Assembly (NCBI GenBank): GCA_021234155.1
Contig: JAJEKV010000143.1
Coordinates: 1,319,358-1,383,357, forward strand
Origin: Isoetes taiwanensis
Taxonomy: Eukaryota; Streptophyta; Lycopodiopsida; Isoetales; Isoetaceae
Length of the DNA: 64,000 nt
Direction of reading: 5' to 3'
The notes under the pieces are model-generated. The model made no database searches. It saw nothing but the letters and a program-made list of their open reading frames with translations, and was not told where the DNA came from. This document shows, in pieces, positions 21,920 to 34,449 of the stretch (its first letter is position 1; every line of letters starts with the position of its first letter). The position numbers and the translations under genes are program-made.

Positions 21920-24900
21920 GGTTAGAATTTTATGATAAATGTTAAATATCAGTAGCTGGCCCTATCACGAGATCGAAGTGTTTGATAACGGAGTGAACAT
22001 TGTTTTTGTGCGTTGCATTTGGAACAACGTTAACAATGCAGTCCATAAATCAGTTATATTTTGCTATTATAGTAGGCTTTGTGTTGTTCTGACTGTGAAT
22101 AACAAACTATTTGCACACCCAGGATGCCATAGTGGCCATAGGAATCGTATTTTAATAACTCAATTGTGTGCAAAGAAGTTGTAGGGTTCAGGACCTTATT
22201 GTTAAATCTGGGGAAGTGAGGATAAAAAGCAAAAATAGGTACTTTAAGCATTGCAAGGTACTGTTGCAATGTTGTACACTTTTATCATTCCATAATAATA
22301 GACTAATTTATACCCTTCGTCATTCTATAATTCTATAGGGGGCCAATGAAGCCCACTTCCAAACCCCAAGTTAAAAAGTTGCACTATAACTATGACAAGG
22401 ACTTTAAGAGCATTTAATGTTTGAGCTTTAGCCAAGTTAGAAGATAAGTAAGGGCTTTTTTCCATGATAAAATACTTTAAGGGCCTATCATGCTTTGAAC
22501 TCATATTGTTTCTAGATATTCAAGGTATGATAGTGAAACATGGGGCATCATGTCTCCAAAGATTGTTATCATTGCTTAGACAAAGGGTGTAACTCTGTTA
22601 CCTTAAAATGTTCTCTAAGGATGTTTAAGTTGTCATTTAGAGTAAGCAACAGGGGCTTCGTAATTAAAAACAACAATTCCTTATCCCAAGGGCACTAAAA
22701 TGTATGGCAAGAATACATGTTCCACTCCTGTATGTTTTCCCTGTTGATTTAGTTGAAGTCCCGTTATTGTATCCAAGGCTGGTATTATCTAAAATATCTT
22801 ATGTACTGTCATTTTTCGTTTGCAAGTGGGATAGAACAAAACAAATGGTTGTGGCGCCCAAAGGTATGGCTTTTGCGTTTTTTGGGAAATAATTTCGAGA
22901 TTACAGTTCTCCAACTTAGACACATTTAGTTCAATTTTGCAAGCCCACAACTGAGATCCTTTTTGTCTTGATACAAAAATCTACTTTGTCGTGAGTTGAG
23001 ATGATGAGATACTCCCTTTTTTTGATATCTCAGTGAAGAGAAATGCTCTTTTGATTTAATGCAAAACATCTTCCGTAACAAGTCGTTATGATCAATATTC
23101 TTCTGTCGTGCAGGTACTGAAGACAAGGCAACAAAATGCAGGTTCAAATTCTGCATGTTCTAGCATGCATAGACGAGTTGGGGAAGAGAAACGTTCGCGG
23201 CGGCCTTGGCCACCGCGATAAGTTTCTTGTAGAAATAAGGGTACTATCTAGTAAGGAATTGAATCGAATGTGTTCTACCTTTGATCATAACTTTTGATAG
23301 GGATGTCCAAATGAATCCTTGATCATTTCTTTTGATAGGGATGTCCAAAAGTTTATCAGGGTTGGATAGATCTTCTCGATATCTTTCCAATGACTACAGC
23401 ATATATTATATGTTTTTGGAAAAGCAAGCTATAAGAAAAGTGCAAAGATTCTAAATTTGATCGTGCAAATTAAGAAAGTATATCAAAAACACTGCAATAG
23501 GTCGAAAAGGAATTGTGACGTGTAAACTTTCAATAAAGAAGAGAAATTTCTTCTTACATGTCTATTTTATGCTTACAACACGAATTTGTTTGGGACTTGT
23601 CTCATATTATTCTATTATATAAAAGTCATACTATTGATGGGCATATATAATATTATTTAAAAAGACACACAATGATGGAGATATGCTAGTTTGTTGCAAA
23701 ATACACATAAAACTATTTTGATAAAGCACTATTATATTTTCCCTTCTGTGCAACATAGATGTGTTTTCCGAGGTTTTCTTTCTAACTAATCTCTCGTAGA
23801 AGATGTTTCAGAGAAAATGGCATTCTGAGCTACTGCATTGCAGCTAATTCATTACTTCATTTTGAGATTTTGCAAGGTGCTTTTTGCTTTGTTGTGCATC
23901 TTGTTGTGTAAATTGTTGGTGCCTCATAACGCATAAGCACTATGTTTGTTTGTTTTAGATGGTAGATACATATATTCCATAGGAATGGCAATGCACGCAT
24001 CAGCGTCGAACATTTTATGAAATTTGATCTCGTGATTGACGATGTCTTGTAGCTGCGCCCTGCAGAAGTAGCCTAGCCAGGGGAATCGGATGACAATCAG
24101 GTTTAGCGCTATGGTAGGCAGTTGCTTTTGCTCTACAGTATCTTTGACCTGGTAATCTGCAATGGATTGGCACAGTGGCCATCCTCTCGCAACCACACTT
24201 GCAGGTAGAAGAACCAGGGGATTAGAGTGTGATGGACTATGTGTTGGTGGCAGAGCTAGATATGCATGTCGTCAAGCACCTCGAGTCGATAGATAGTAGG
24301 GATGAGGAGATCGAACCAGACCACCTACCACTTTACTTGCAGAGCAGATTGTTCAAACCCCCTGTGCGACAACTCCTCACATGCCTTAGCTGCGATTCAA
24401 TAAACATGCAGAGGCTTATGTCCAGATGCTCATAGATGACTTGGCAGGCATTCTGCTAGAGCAACATATGGCTGATTGATATCCTCGAGATTGCTGCAAA
24501 TATGTGCTTTGAGAGAAGCTGCTCTCGACGGACCTCGGGGACAACAACCTTTCCATGTAATCAGTGGTTGGATGCTGAGTGCAAGGAACACAAACACTAG
24601 CTCTGCCATGTCATAGGCTCTGTTATACGTCCCATACACAGTCAAGAAAGCCAGGTATATCGCGACGCATCAACAAGAGATGTTCTACCTCCTAGATCGT
24701 CATCTTAAGATCTTGTTGCGAAGGGTGCTCAGAAAGCCAGTACAGTCTACAGGGAACATCACTCTTGAGCAGTGAGGGATAATATCTACAACAGCTTTAT
24801 GATCCTTAGGGTGCAGAGGCAGCGTTACCCCTGCAAGAAGGCCCGACAATGGAAATCACAAAGGTAGATGTGGTCCAGGGCTTACAACATCTTGCCAATG

Positions 24901-25226
24901 GAAAAGCGTCAGACTTGGATAGTATGCAAGCAGAGTAGCTCAAGTGGGCAGGACTGTTTATAGTACCGGTACTAACTGCCTTGTTCAACATGGCGTTATA
25001 AGAAGGTTCCCCCCTACAGTGTATCACTAGCAGAGTTGTTCCCATCTATAAGGCAGATGATTTGCACTGCCCAGCACATTATCGAACAATCATAGTCAGC
25101 TCGGTGTTCGCAGAACTGCTAGCCGGGATTTTCGAGTAGTAGTTCATGAGTTGGGCAGAGGCAGTAGAGGTGCGGACCCTCATGCAGGCAAGTTTCAGGC
25201 CGCGGCACTCAACCATTGATCACATC

Positions 25227-25891
25227 TGTAAAAATAGATCATGTTATAATCATCACAGGTGTGAGAATCTCTGCAAACGAGGTGCCTAGCATATTTGAAT
25301 CACTGTGACCTATTTGGTTGAGATCTAGGTTGAAATGATCAAAGGTATCTAAGGTAAAGAAGTTATATGATTAAAGGTTTCAAACCTAGGTTGAATGATG
25401 GTGAATACTTTAAAAAAAAAGGGGGAACATTATTAGCACGACTATTGAATATGGGATATATCATTCTGGAGGGAATTAGCCCTTTCGAAATAAGAAACTT
25501 GCTTGTTTGAGCAAGAGGAGTTCGTTCGGCTCGCCATAGCGGCCGGAACTCTACCTGAATAAATAACAAGAAGGATCTAATGGATGTTATACTGTGGTCG
25601 GTGAATTTGCAGGGTTCCCAAGTTGATTCGGGAAGTGCTTGGGCTCTTCAAGTGTGGTCAGCATTGCTACAGTAGCTAAGTCAATACCTTAGTTACAAGA
25701 TTAAGCCGATTTCTTGAAAGCAAACAATGGTTCGGGATTTATCACTCAATATTTAATCTAAGACCATTGCCTTATTGTTTGTGTTGAAGGTCTTTGTATG
25801 ATTTCTTGAAAGTAATTTTGTGACTTCTATAGACATTCAATTTTATCTTTAAATTGTCTAGACAAGATTGATATTGAGTTTATTTTCTTCA
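25227..25891 (+). repeat. Copia 5' LTR
   Basis: Begins TGTAAAAATAGATC and ends TTCTTCA, followed after one base by the primer-binding site. It is 665 bp, near-identical to the right LTR except for a replaced stretch around 25695-25725 and single-base changes. Confidence 0.95.
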
Positions 25892-25931
25892 TTGGTATCA
25901 GAGCCGTAGATCCAATTGAAGGCAAATAACT

Positions 25932-28103
25932 ATGTCAAGCAGGTTTGGTGCTAACTTGCTCAATGCTATAGAGGTTTTCAAAGGAGAAAGTGGCTTTCAA
26001 ATTTGGAAACAGAGTATTCAGGAGGTTCTAGAGTTTGAGAACCTATGGTATTTGGTTGATCCTCATTCTGTTAGACGTGCTACTGCTAATGTGAGTGCAG
26101 GATCAGCTCAGGCAGAAGGAGCCAGTTCAAGTTCAAGTAAAGAGGGATCCACTGTTGGTGGAGGTGCTGAAGCAAGCAGAGGTAAAGAAGGTGCAGGGAT
26201 TGCAACAAGTCTTCAAGGTGATGAAGAATTAAAGATCAAGGAAGCCCAAGCTATAATATGCTGCAAGGTTAGTTCTGTCATAAAACTTAAACTCAGAGGT
26301 CTGAGTCCTAATGAAATGTGGTCCTATATGATTAAAAATTATGAGGCTAAAACTTCATCTCAGATAGATGTTCTGGAGAAGCAATTGAGAAAACTAAAGT
26401 TGTTTGAAAAAGACAATATAACAGATTTTCTTGAGAAGTTTGATTCTATCATAGCCGATTTGGAAGGAGCAGGTGTGATATTAAACGAGCAGTACCAGTT
26501 ACTTGCCATCTCTAGGGCAGTATCACATAATGCATATCTGGCCACCTTGTTAAGAAACATAGCCAAAACAAAGGAGCATGCAATCCAGATGATAAGGACT
26601 GAATTTGAGCAAAAACAGATAGGACAGGAGGATGATGAACAAAACACTGAAGTGCTTTTTGTTGGAAGGTATAAAAAGAAAAACAGTGGCAATGTGGAAA
26701 AGGATAGAATTGGACCTTGCTATAACTGCAACAACTATGGTCATTTAAAAGCTGACTGTCCTAAAGTGAGGAAAGAGATTGTGTGTTATAATTGTGAGGG
26801 TAAGGGACATGTTGCCTCAACCTGCTCAAGTCCTAGAGGTATGAACTCCAAAGGAAGGGGCAGAGGTAAGGTTAATAGAGGAGGATCAGCTGGCAGGGGC
26901 AGGGGAACAACAAAAACAAATCCATCACTGAATTTAGCACAAGAGACTCGAGGGGATGAGGATGAAGAAAATGAGAACAATGAGGTAAAGTATTCTGAAT
27001 TGTGTCACTTAATAGATGATAAAAATAACCATGATATGATGATTATAGATTCAGGAGCTGAGAGGACAGTAACCTCATCCACACGCATGCTAAAGAATTG
27101 CAGAGAAGTACAAGGAGGGCATGTGCAATTAGGAAGTGGGGATCTTCAAGAAGTGAAAGACACTGGAATGCTGGGGCTATTTGACTTAGAAGGGAAAGCA
27201 GTTAAATTGGGAGAAGTTCTTTGTGTACCTGGACTAGTTAGGAATCTAATTTCTGTATGTCAATTAGTGGATCTTGGATACAAGGTTTTATTTGAAAGAT
27301 TGCAATGTAAGGTGTTTCTTGATAATGAACTGAAATTTGTTGGCAAGAGAATTGGAAACTTGTTTGGGCTAAATTCTGAACGTTTTGTTCAAAGTATCAA
27401 TGTGGTGACCTGTTCAAACATTAAGTTATGGCATGAAATGATGTGTCATGTAAATTCTAAGACCATTGAGCTTCTTGTTAAAAAAGGGTTGATTGAAGCA
27501 TCTGAAATTAAGGACGAGAAGTTTAAATGTGCAGGTTGCATTTTAGGCAAGCATACAAGACTGCCTTTCAAGAAATCATTAAAAAGAGCAAAAGGAGTAT
27601 TGGACCTAATTCATTCTGACTTGTGTGGGCCACTGAATGTAACCAGCCTTTCAGGAAAGAAGTATTTTATAACTTTTGTAGATGACTTTAGCAGGATGGC
27701 AAAGGTCTACTGTTTAAGTACAAAGGATCTGGCTCTTCAAGCATTTAGACATTTTGTGAATGAGGTACAATTGGAAACTGGAAGGAAGGTCAAATGCTTA
27801 CGCACAGATAGGGGAGGTGAATTCTTATCAAATGAATTTAAAAATTATTGCAATGAACTTGGTATCAAAAGGCAGTTGACATGCAGGTTCTCTCCTCAAC
27901 AAAATGGGATTGCTGAGAGGAGGAATAGAACTATACTCAATGCTGTTAGAAGCATGCTCAAGTATTCTGGCTTACCAAACTTCCTATGGGAAGAGGCTGT
28001 CAAAACAGCAGTATTTGTGCAAAATATGTTACCCTCTATAAGCATTAAGGGAGAAATTCCCTTGACTCTATGGTCTTCAAAAAACCTGATTATTCCAGAT
28101 TGA
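25932..28103 (+). pseudogene. Copia gag-protease-integrase frame
   Basis: A 723-codon open frame. The Gag N-terminal half (UBN2-like) is followed by two CCHC zinc knuckles, CYNCNNYGHLKADC and CYNCEGKGHVASTC. The aspartic protease site IDSGAERTVTS comes next. After it are the GAG-pre-integrase region with CAGCILGKH and the integrase core with HSDLCGP, FVDDFSRM, RTDRGGEF and QQNGIAERRNRT, which supply the D, D and E catalytic residues. The frame ends early by a frameshift near 28090; the integrase C-terminus continues in another frame at 28070-28471. Confidence 0.92.
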
Positions 28104-30863
28104 AGGCCTATGGCTGCTTAGTGTATGCACATGTTCCTGAGGAACTCAGGAAAAAGTTGGACGACAGGGCCTATATAACCTACTTGGTAGGATATGACCA
28201 ACAATATAAAGCTTATAGGTTATATGATCCAAGCAGGAGAAGGATTATAGTAAGCAGGGACGTGTTGTTTGATGAGGAACAATTTTATAAGATTTTGCCC
28301 AGAATTAACAGTCATGACAATGTGGATAAATGCAGGATAAACCAAAGGGTACAGTTTGAAAAAGAATTGGACAAGACCACAATGGTTGCTGATACAGATG
28401 ATGAAGAAGAATTAAACTTCAAACAAGCATTGACTAAACCTAATGATGTTCTTGAGCATGTGCAAAAATAGGGAGAAGAAAAGGACTGAAGCTGAGATAA
28501 TTCAAGATGAGGCATAACCAACTATGACAAATTTGGAAGAGATGATTCGGGCAAAAGTAAAAGACTCAGGGACAATGAAGGTGAGATTCTTAGACTGTTT
28601 GAAATTCTAATGCATCTAGATACTACAGTTCCAAAAACATATGGAGAAGCTATTGCTTCTGCTAACAGCAAACAGTGGTTGCAAGCCATGGAAGAAGAAC
28701 TGAGTTCTTTTCATAGAACTGACACATATGAAGTAGTTGATGCACCAAATGATAGAAATATTGTTGCTAGCAAATGGCTTTATAAGATTAGACAGGAACA
28801 GATGGAAAAACTCCTAAGTTCAAAGCACGCCTAGTAGCACAAGGCTTTTCACAAAGATATGGTCAAGATTATGAAGAAACATTTTCACCTCTTGTGAAAA
28901 TGAATAGCATTAGAATGCTCCTTGCAATTGCTAATGCATCAAACATGGAGATACATCACATGGATGTAAACACATCATTTTTAAATGCAAAACTTGAAGA
29001 GGAAATTTATATGAAACCACCAACAGGGTTTGAAGCAGGAGTTGGGAAAGTCTGGAAACTAAAAAGGGCAGTTTATGGTCTTAAGCAGTCTCCAAGAGAG
29101 TGGTACAAATGCATAGATTCTTATCTTAGAGAACAAAAATTTGTTAAGCTTCAAAATGATGGCAATCTCTATAAATATGTGGTAGGGGAAGAATGGTGCA
29201 TAATTGCTCTTTATGTTGATGACAACATAATGATTGCAAAAGTCTTGGAACATTGCAAAAGTGTGTTGAACAATAAATTCAAGATGTCAGACCTAGGCGA
29301 GTTAAGGAAATTTCTGGGGATTGAGGTGCACAGCATGGAATAAAATAACGGCTAAGGTTAGCCAAATGGCTATTCTGTAGCCGTTTTGCCAAGAAAAACG
29401 GCTAAAGTAAATGGGAAAAAATGCCCAAAAAAAAGAAAATTTTAGCCCAATTTTTTTGCTGCCCAAGTGAGTTTTTAGGTTGAATATTCAAACCCTTACC
29501 TCCAGACATATCCATCAGGACATCGATTAGCTAAACCTAAGATAGAGTGGGCTTGGAAAAATAGATAGTTTAGCCCAAAATTCAACACCAATGTATGTAC
29601 TAACTTTAAGAAATTTCAAATAGGGTTTATATTTTTCTTTTCTTTTTTTCACTTTTTTTCTTGTTCTAAGTATAAAGTTGAAGCATTAGAGGAAAAGGAA
29701 CATTGTAGTCCCTTTTTTTTAGTGTTTTTGAACATGTTCATGTATCTTTGTATCTTGATTTATGTATTTACAATAAATTCAATGTCTTTGCCAAAGTGCT
29801 TGGATTTTTTTAAATTACTATAGCGTGATGGCGAATATTTGCCTTTCCATTTTGTGAAAGTTTAGCCAAAAGCAAGAAACTGTGATGGAAAAAAGCCACT
29901 TAGTTTAGCCAAATGTTAGAAACTTCTAGCCCCAATTTGAAGGTAGTTTAGCTAAACCTATTTTGGCTACACTAAAATATAGGAGTAGTAATTTATTCCA
30001 TGGTGCACAGGGACAGATTGAATAAAACACTGACTCTCACTCAAAAAGGTCAAATAGAAGGCATGCTTGAGAAATTTAACATGAAGGAGTGTAATATCTC
30101 TAAAACTCCAATTGTGCCAGGAAGTAAGATTTCTGCAAAAATGAGTCCTAAAACAGAAGAAGAGAGGGAAGAAATGCAAAATATACCATATATGTCATTA
30201 ATAGGATGCCTATCCTATGTAGCCAACTGCACACGTCCAGACATAGCTTATGCAGTCAATATGTTGAGCAGGTATAACAATGATCCAGGGAGGGATCATT
30301 GGATAGCAGCTAAGAGAATATTAAGGTACCTTAAGGGTACAATGAATGATGGAATTAAATACAGCACAGAGAATATGCAACTGAATGCTTTTTGTGATGC
30401 AGATTGGGGAGGGGATATTGACACAAGGAAATCTACCTCAGGTTATCTAACCTTCTTGGGACAAGCTCCTATTGCATGGAAGTGCAAAAAACAGAATGAC
30501 ATAGCCATGTCTAGTGCTGAAGCTGAATATGCATCAGCAGCCTTAACTACCAAGGAATTAATATGGGAGAGAAGACTTTTGTTTGAGCTTGGTTATAAGC
30601 AACTTAAGGCTACTGAATTATACTGTGATAGTACTAGCTGTATTGCCATGTCCAAGGATCCAGTTCTTCATGAAAGAACTAAACACATAGAATTAGAGTT
30701 GCATTTCATCAGGGAAGTTGTAAAGAAAAATGTTATTAAGCTTGTTTATGTGAACACTACAATGCAGCTAGCTGACATCTTAACTAAAGCTCTGTCTGAA
30801 GGAAAGTTTACAGAGTTGAAAAATAAAATTCAGTGCAGGGATTACAATGTGAAGGGGGAATAA
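28070..30863 (+). pseudogene. Copia integrase C-terminus, reverse transcriptase and RNase H, broken
   Basis: Frames 28070-28471, 28610-28834, 28894-29343 and 30000-30863 hold the rest of pol. RT motifs are HMDVNTSFLNAKLEEEIYM, VYGLKQSPREWY and ALYVDDNIM (the YVDD box). RNase H motifs are NAFCDADWGGDIDTRKSTSG, AMSSAEAEYAS and the terminal LADILTKAL. Breaks are a stop near 28471, a frameshift near 28830, and the MITE at 29334-30002. Removing the MITE and one target copy leaves RT continuous across the junction. Confidence 0.9.
29326..30010. mobile_element. hAT-like MITE nested in the Copia RT
   Basis: The element 29334-30002 (669 bp) has 11-bp perfect inverted ends (CATGGAATAAA / TTTATTCCATG). 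It is flanked by GTGCACAG at 29326-29333 and 30003-30010, an 8-bp target duplication typical of hAT. Subterminal repeats of ACGGCTAA, TTAGCCAAA and TAGCCGTTTT face both ways near both ends, the usual hAT transposase-binding layout. There is no coding capacity. It splits the Copia RT between LGIEVH and the following residues. Confidence 0.9.
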
Positions 30864-30939
30864 CCAGTCTTCATAAACTTGCTTGAAGTAGAGCTGACAG
30901 AGTTAAGATTCTGAAAAGGATTATAACATGAAGGGGGAA

Positions 30940-31597
30940 TGCAAAAATAGATCATGTTATAATCATCACAGGTGTGAGAATCTCTGCAAACGAGGTGCCT
31001 AGCATATTTGAATCACTGTGACCTATTTGGTTGAGATCTAGGTTGAAATGATCAAAGGTATCTAAGGTAAAAACGTTATATAATTAAAGGTTTCAAACCT
31101 AGGTTGAATGATGGTGAATACTTAAAAAAAAGGGGGAACATTATTAGCACGACCATTGAATATGGGATATATCATTCTGGAGGGAATTAGCCCTTTCGAA
31201 ATAAGAAACTTGCTTGTTTGAGCAAGAGGGGTTCGTTCGGCTCGCCATAGCGGCTGGAACTCTACCTGAATAAATAATAAGAAGGATCTAATGGATGTTA
31301 TGCTGTGGTCGGTGAATTTGCAGGGTTCCCAAGTTGATTCGGGAAGTGCTTGGGCTCTTCAAGTGTGGTCAGCATTGCTACAGTAGCTAAGTCAATACCT
31401 TAGCTACAGTGCCAGATTTACTGTAGCAAACAATGGTTCGGGATTTATCACTCAATATTTAATCTAAGACCATTGCCTTATTGTTTGTGTTGAAGGTCTT
31501 TGTATGATTGCTTGAAAGTAATTTTGTGACTTCTATAGACATTCAATTTTATCTTTGAATTGTCTAGACAAGATTGATATTGAGTTTATTTTCTTCA
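30940..31597 (+). repeat. Copia 3' LTR
   Basis: Begins TGCAAAAATAGATC after a purine tract and ends TTCTTCA, followed by the ACATC duplication. It is 658 bp. Confidence 0.95.
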
Positions 31598-33129
31598 ACA
31601 TCTTCACACTGCAGACTCTGGTTCAAAATAGCAGGAACTGTCGATAAGACCTGTATTGCTGCTTTGTGGACTTCCCCATGGCCTTTGACATTGTGCCTTT
31701 CGAAAAGCTATGGGTAAGATTGCAACAGCTAAATTCCCTGTAGATCTGCAGAATGCAGTGTACAGGCTATATGAGATATGCTCAGACCAGTTGTAGCTGA
31801 CAAGCCAACCATTTAATAGCAGTATCGGGGTCCACTAGGGATGCCCTCTCTAAACAACATTGTTTGGATTTTACATTGATCAGTTGGAGAGATGCTTTGC
31901 TTACAATGGGGATGCTAAGATATTCTGATAATGTGGACCTCCTAGCTTACACTTCGGCAGACATGCAGCGCCATCTTGATATCCTTGACACGTTCTGTCA
32001 GGCAAATGACATGCGCGTCAATACTAAAGTGGTTCTCATATCATCCTCTCAGTTAACGGGGGCAAAACGTGGAAGTGGCAACCAATTACAAATATTTTGA
32101 AGTGGAGTTTCCTTCTAGGATGAACTAGGACATTTCCATCTGGCTATGAGCGACAGCGAGCTAGAAGGCACTATATGCAATGCAAAACAACAGTTACAGA
32201 GCAGAGCTATAAGATTGTGCCCTTCAATCGCACATGTTCAAGGACTCAGTGGAGCCCGTCTATTTTATATGGGGTCGAAGTCTGGGGCCCAATGGTGTCC
32301 CTCACTGGAATGATTTGGAGCAGGTGCAAAAAGCCTTCTTAGCATAGGCATTGGGGATGAAGTCCACTATTCCATATCAAATCCTACTACAGGAGACTGG
32401 TTTCTTGCCTCTTTAAAGGGCGGCTCTTGATTGCCACATCATCTGCTTTCAGAAGGTGGTCAATATGGACGATGCTCTTCTCCCTAACCTGGCTTATACC
32501 ATGGCAATGGAGCTGCCATGCCTCAAGGCCTATTGGAAGGAAAAGCGAGCTTAGTGGCTGGCCAGATGGAATGTGCAGGAGCACAGGTCCATACAGGTGC
32601 AAACAGAGGCAAATTGTAGCTTGAAGCAATAGCTTGATGCTTGCTTCCTCAGCAAGCTCTGGGATGGCAGCACCCTTGAACAGATCAAGATAACACATTA
32701 CCAGCGGCACATAAATTCCACATTAGAATGGGGCTCGCAATGCTACCTGCATACCAAATAGAGAATATTTGACTTGATCAACTCTCAAGTCAACTTTCAA
32801 CAAACAAAAACATTCTCCAAATAAAAACAGTCGTCTAAAAGGTTGGTAAGCCTAAAGCTGCTACCAGAAATCACCAACGATCATAACCACCTACCAACCA
32901 CCTAATGATCATAACCATCACCATCACCTGCGACCAGTGTATGGCAAAGTATTTTAAACGAATAGGAAAATTTCCTTCTAGCCATGGGATGAATAGGCAC
33001 CTACAAATTTGAATGGGATTTATCCTAGTAATAAAATTTTAGTTCGGAAAATTTCCTTAGAATCTCAAAAATAAAAGGATATTAAAACAAATTTATAGCC
33101 CACAAAGAACAGTTGATTTTTGTATTAAA

Positions 33130-33400
33130 TTGCAACAAAATTAACATAAACAAGTCATAATCCTATGAAAATGTGCCTATAATTAGCAGCATTTCGCCAA
33201 TGAGTAGTTGCTGCAGCAAAGTTAAAGTCTTCCATATTAGGTCCCTCCAATGAGATGCGAACAAGTGCATCAAGAGTGTCCGTGTTGAGCTGGTTCCTAA
33301 ACTTATTTTTTAGTAAGTTAATTCTGCTGAAACCATGCTCACAACACGCAGTGTTACAACCATAGGTGGTAAGGTAATATAAGCCATAAAGAAGTAAAAT
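33130..33400 (-). pseudogene. hAT transposase C-terminal dimerisation fragment
   Basis: On the minus strand a segment reads CCEHGFSRINLLKNKFRNQL, then TLDALVRISLEGP. This matches the C/SERGFS-x-MN...IK...R..L...TLD-L-RIS-EGP signature of the hAT C-terminal dimerisation domain. Upstream catalytic parts are absent. It is likely the tail of a dead hAT element, possibly unrelated to the MITE at 29.3 kb. Confidence 0.65.
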
Positions 33401-33589
33401 ATATACAAACTACCCTTATAAAAAATATCCTATAACTTTTTTTTTTACCGGAAAAAATCCTACACATATAAATATGAATCGGATAAATCCTTATACGCCA
33501 TTTTTTTATCGGCCGTATATCCTGCTATATTTTTAGTGAACCGGAAAATCATTGTTTGGACCGGAAATTCTGTGAAGCGCCTAGGACTT

Positions 33590-34430
33590 TGCCACACGTA
33601 GCCTGCGACAAACATGATTTATAGTATTATTCAAAAATAATTTATGCATGATCAAAAGAGTTTTAGATATAAACCTGGGCGTGGTGGAACTTGCGGGGCA
33701 ACCTTGCTTGCAAAATACTCTCTTATCTTCTCGAACACCCCTACCATCGCACTACATGAAGTAACTAGAGTTTGTTGAAGCTGAAGTTTCTCCCTTTCTA
33801 TCTCCAATCCTTTTGCAAAATGCCCATCCATCATTGTAACAAGTTGCTTGTTGTTATTTGCCATTGTTTTTGTTAACGAAGACCCCCTCCCTTTCTCCCG
33901 CTGCCTCTTTTTTTTCCTGAGGAGCCTGCTTCTCCGTCTCCAATAGTATGATGAGTTGCTTCACTTGCTGATCTACTACTATTGGCATTATATTGTGGCT
34001 CTATTACAGGCCTAGATGATTGAAAGGAATCTAGCAACTTGTAAATTGTCTCCTCTATGAGGGGAAGGTTATAAACTTTTTCACCTCAATTTTAGAGAGA
34101 AATACTCTGGCATACTGGTCCTTTTTGCTGAAATCATGTACGGTCTTGTATTTCTCAATCAGATTCTCATATTTCAGCTTGCAATCATCAGCATCTCTAT
34201 CATCAAAACTGATTTCTACCATTTTTTCAACAATCTTCTTCCATCTGGATGTTGTTGATTCCATCTTATCCCCCACTGAAGCACCTTCTAAAGCTAGCCA
34301 TTCTGCTTTTTTGAACTCCATTAACATCCTTGTTTCATCACTAGACCAATTCCTTGACCTCTTCTTTTTTTTTAAGATCCATCAGATGCATGAGAAGAAT
34401 CTGATGCATCCTCCAGCTTGATGTGCAATG
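33590..34430 (-). pseudogene. Myb/SANT-like (trihelix-type) DNA-binding protein remnant
   Basis: Reading right to left, a basic KKKRSRNWSSDETRMLMEF opens a Trp-containing three-helix region. It continues with ESTTSRWKKIVEKMVE and DCKLKYENLIEKYKTVHDF (34327-34055), the spacing of plant trihelix/Myb-SANT domains. After stops, 33864-33652 encodes a coiled-coil-like tail (GLEIEREKLQLQQTLV). Such proteins are either transcription factors or partners of transposases; the broken frames and hAT debris nearby favour a transposon-linked remnant. Confidence 0.5.
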
Positions 34431-34449
34431 GTGGCTACAAAATGGAACA

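Larger units (their letters stand above)
19132..23900. other. Intergenic DNA with small repeats, no gene recognised
   Basis: Only short unrelated ORFs are present. Visible items are a GC-rich island near 20585-20690, an inverted repeat pair (20698-20725 against 21727-21755), a 39-bp tandem duplication (21842-21919), and a word TTGATAGGGATGTCC repeated near 23295 and 23330. From 22.2 to 23.9 kb the DNA is plain AT-rich and I see nothing in it. Confidence 0.5.
25222..31602 (+). mobile_element. Ty1/Copia LTR retrotransposon with 5-bp target-site duplication
   Basis: LTRs lie at 25227-25891 and 30940-31597 (TG...CA), flanked by ACATC at 25222-25226 and 31598-31602. A methionine-tRNA primer site TGGTATCAGAGCC follows the left LTR at 25893-25905. 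A polypurine tract AAGGGGGAA precedes the right LTR. Gag-pol starts at 25932 and has the Copia order: Gag, zinc knuckles, protease, integrase, RT, RNase H. The LTRs differ by scattered substitutions and one divergent block near 25700/31410. The reading frame is broken near 28090, 28470 and 28830 and by a MITE at 29334, so the copy is not autonomous. It inserted into the RT of an older LINE. Confidence 0.95.
23930..32710 (+). mobile_element. Heavily decayed LINE, split by a Copia element
   Basis: On the plus strand near 24140-24330, the words LVICNGLAQWPSS and MDYVLVAELDMHVVKHLE resemble the end of a LINE endonuclease. After many breaks, FRPRHSTIDHIF (25195-25226) is the start of an RT motif. 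It continues after the Copia insertion with FVDFPMAFDIVPFEKLWVRL and, near 31930-32030, with the remains of the YADD and thumb segments. The RT is therefore interrupted exactly by the Copia element and its ACATC target duplication. Stops are frequent and the element is old. Ends are approximate. Confidence 0.65.

Noticed and set aside
26360-26980. Minus-strand ORFs within the Copia gag
   Set aside because: Shadows of the plus-strand gag-pol frame, which has zinc knuckles and protease motifs.
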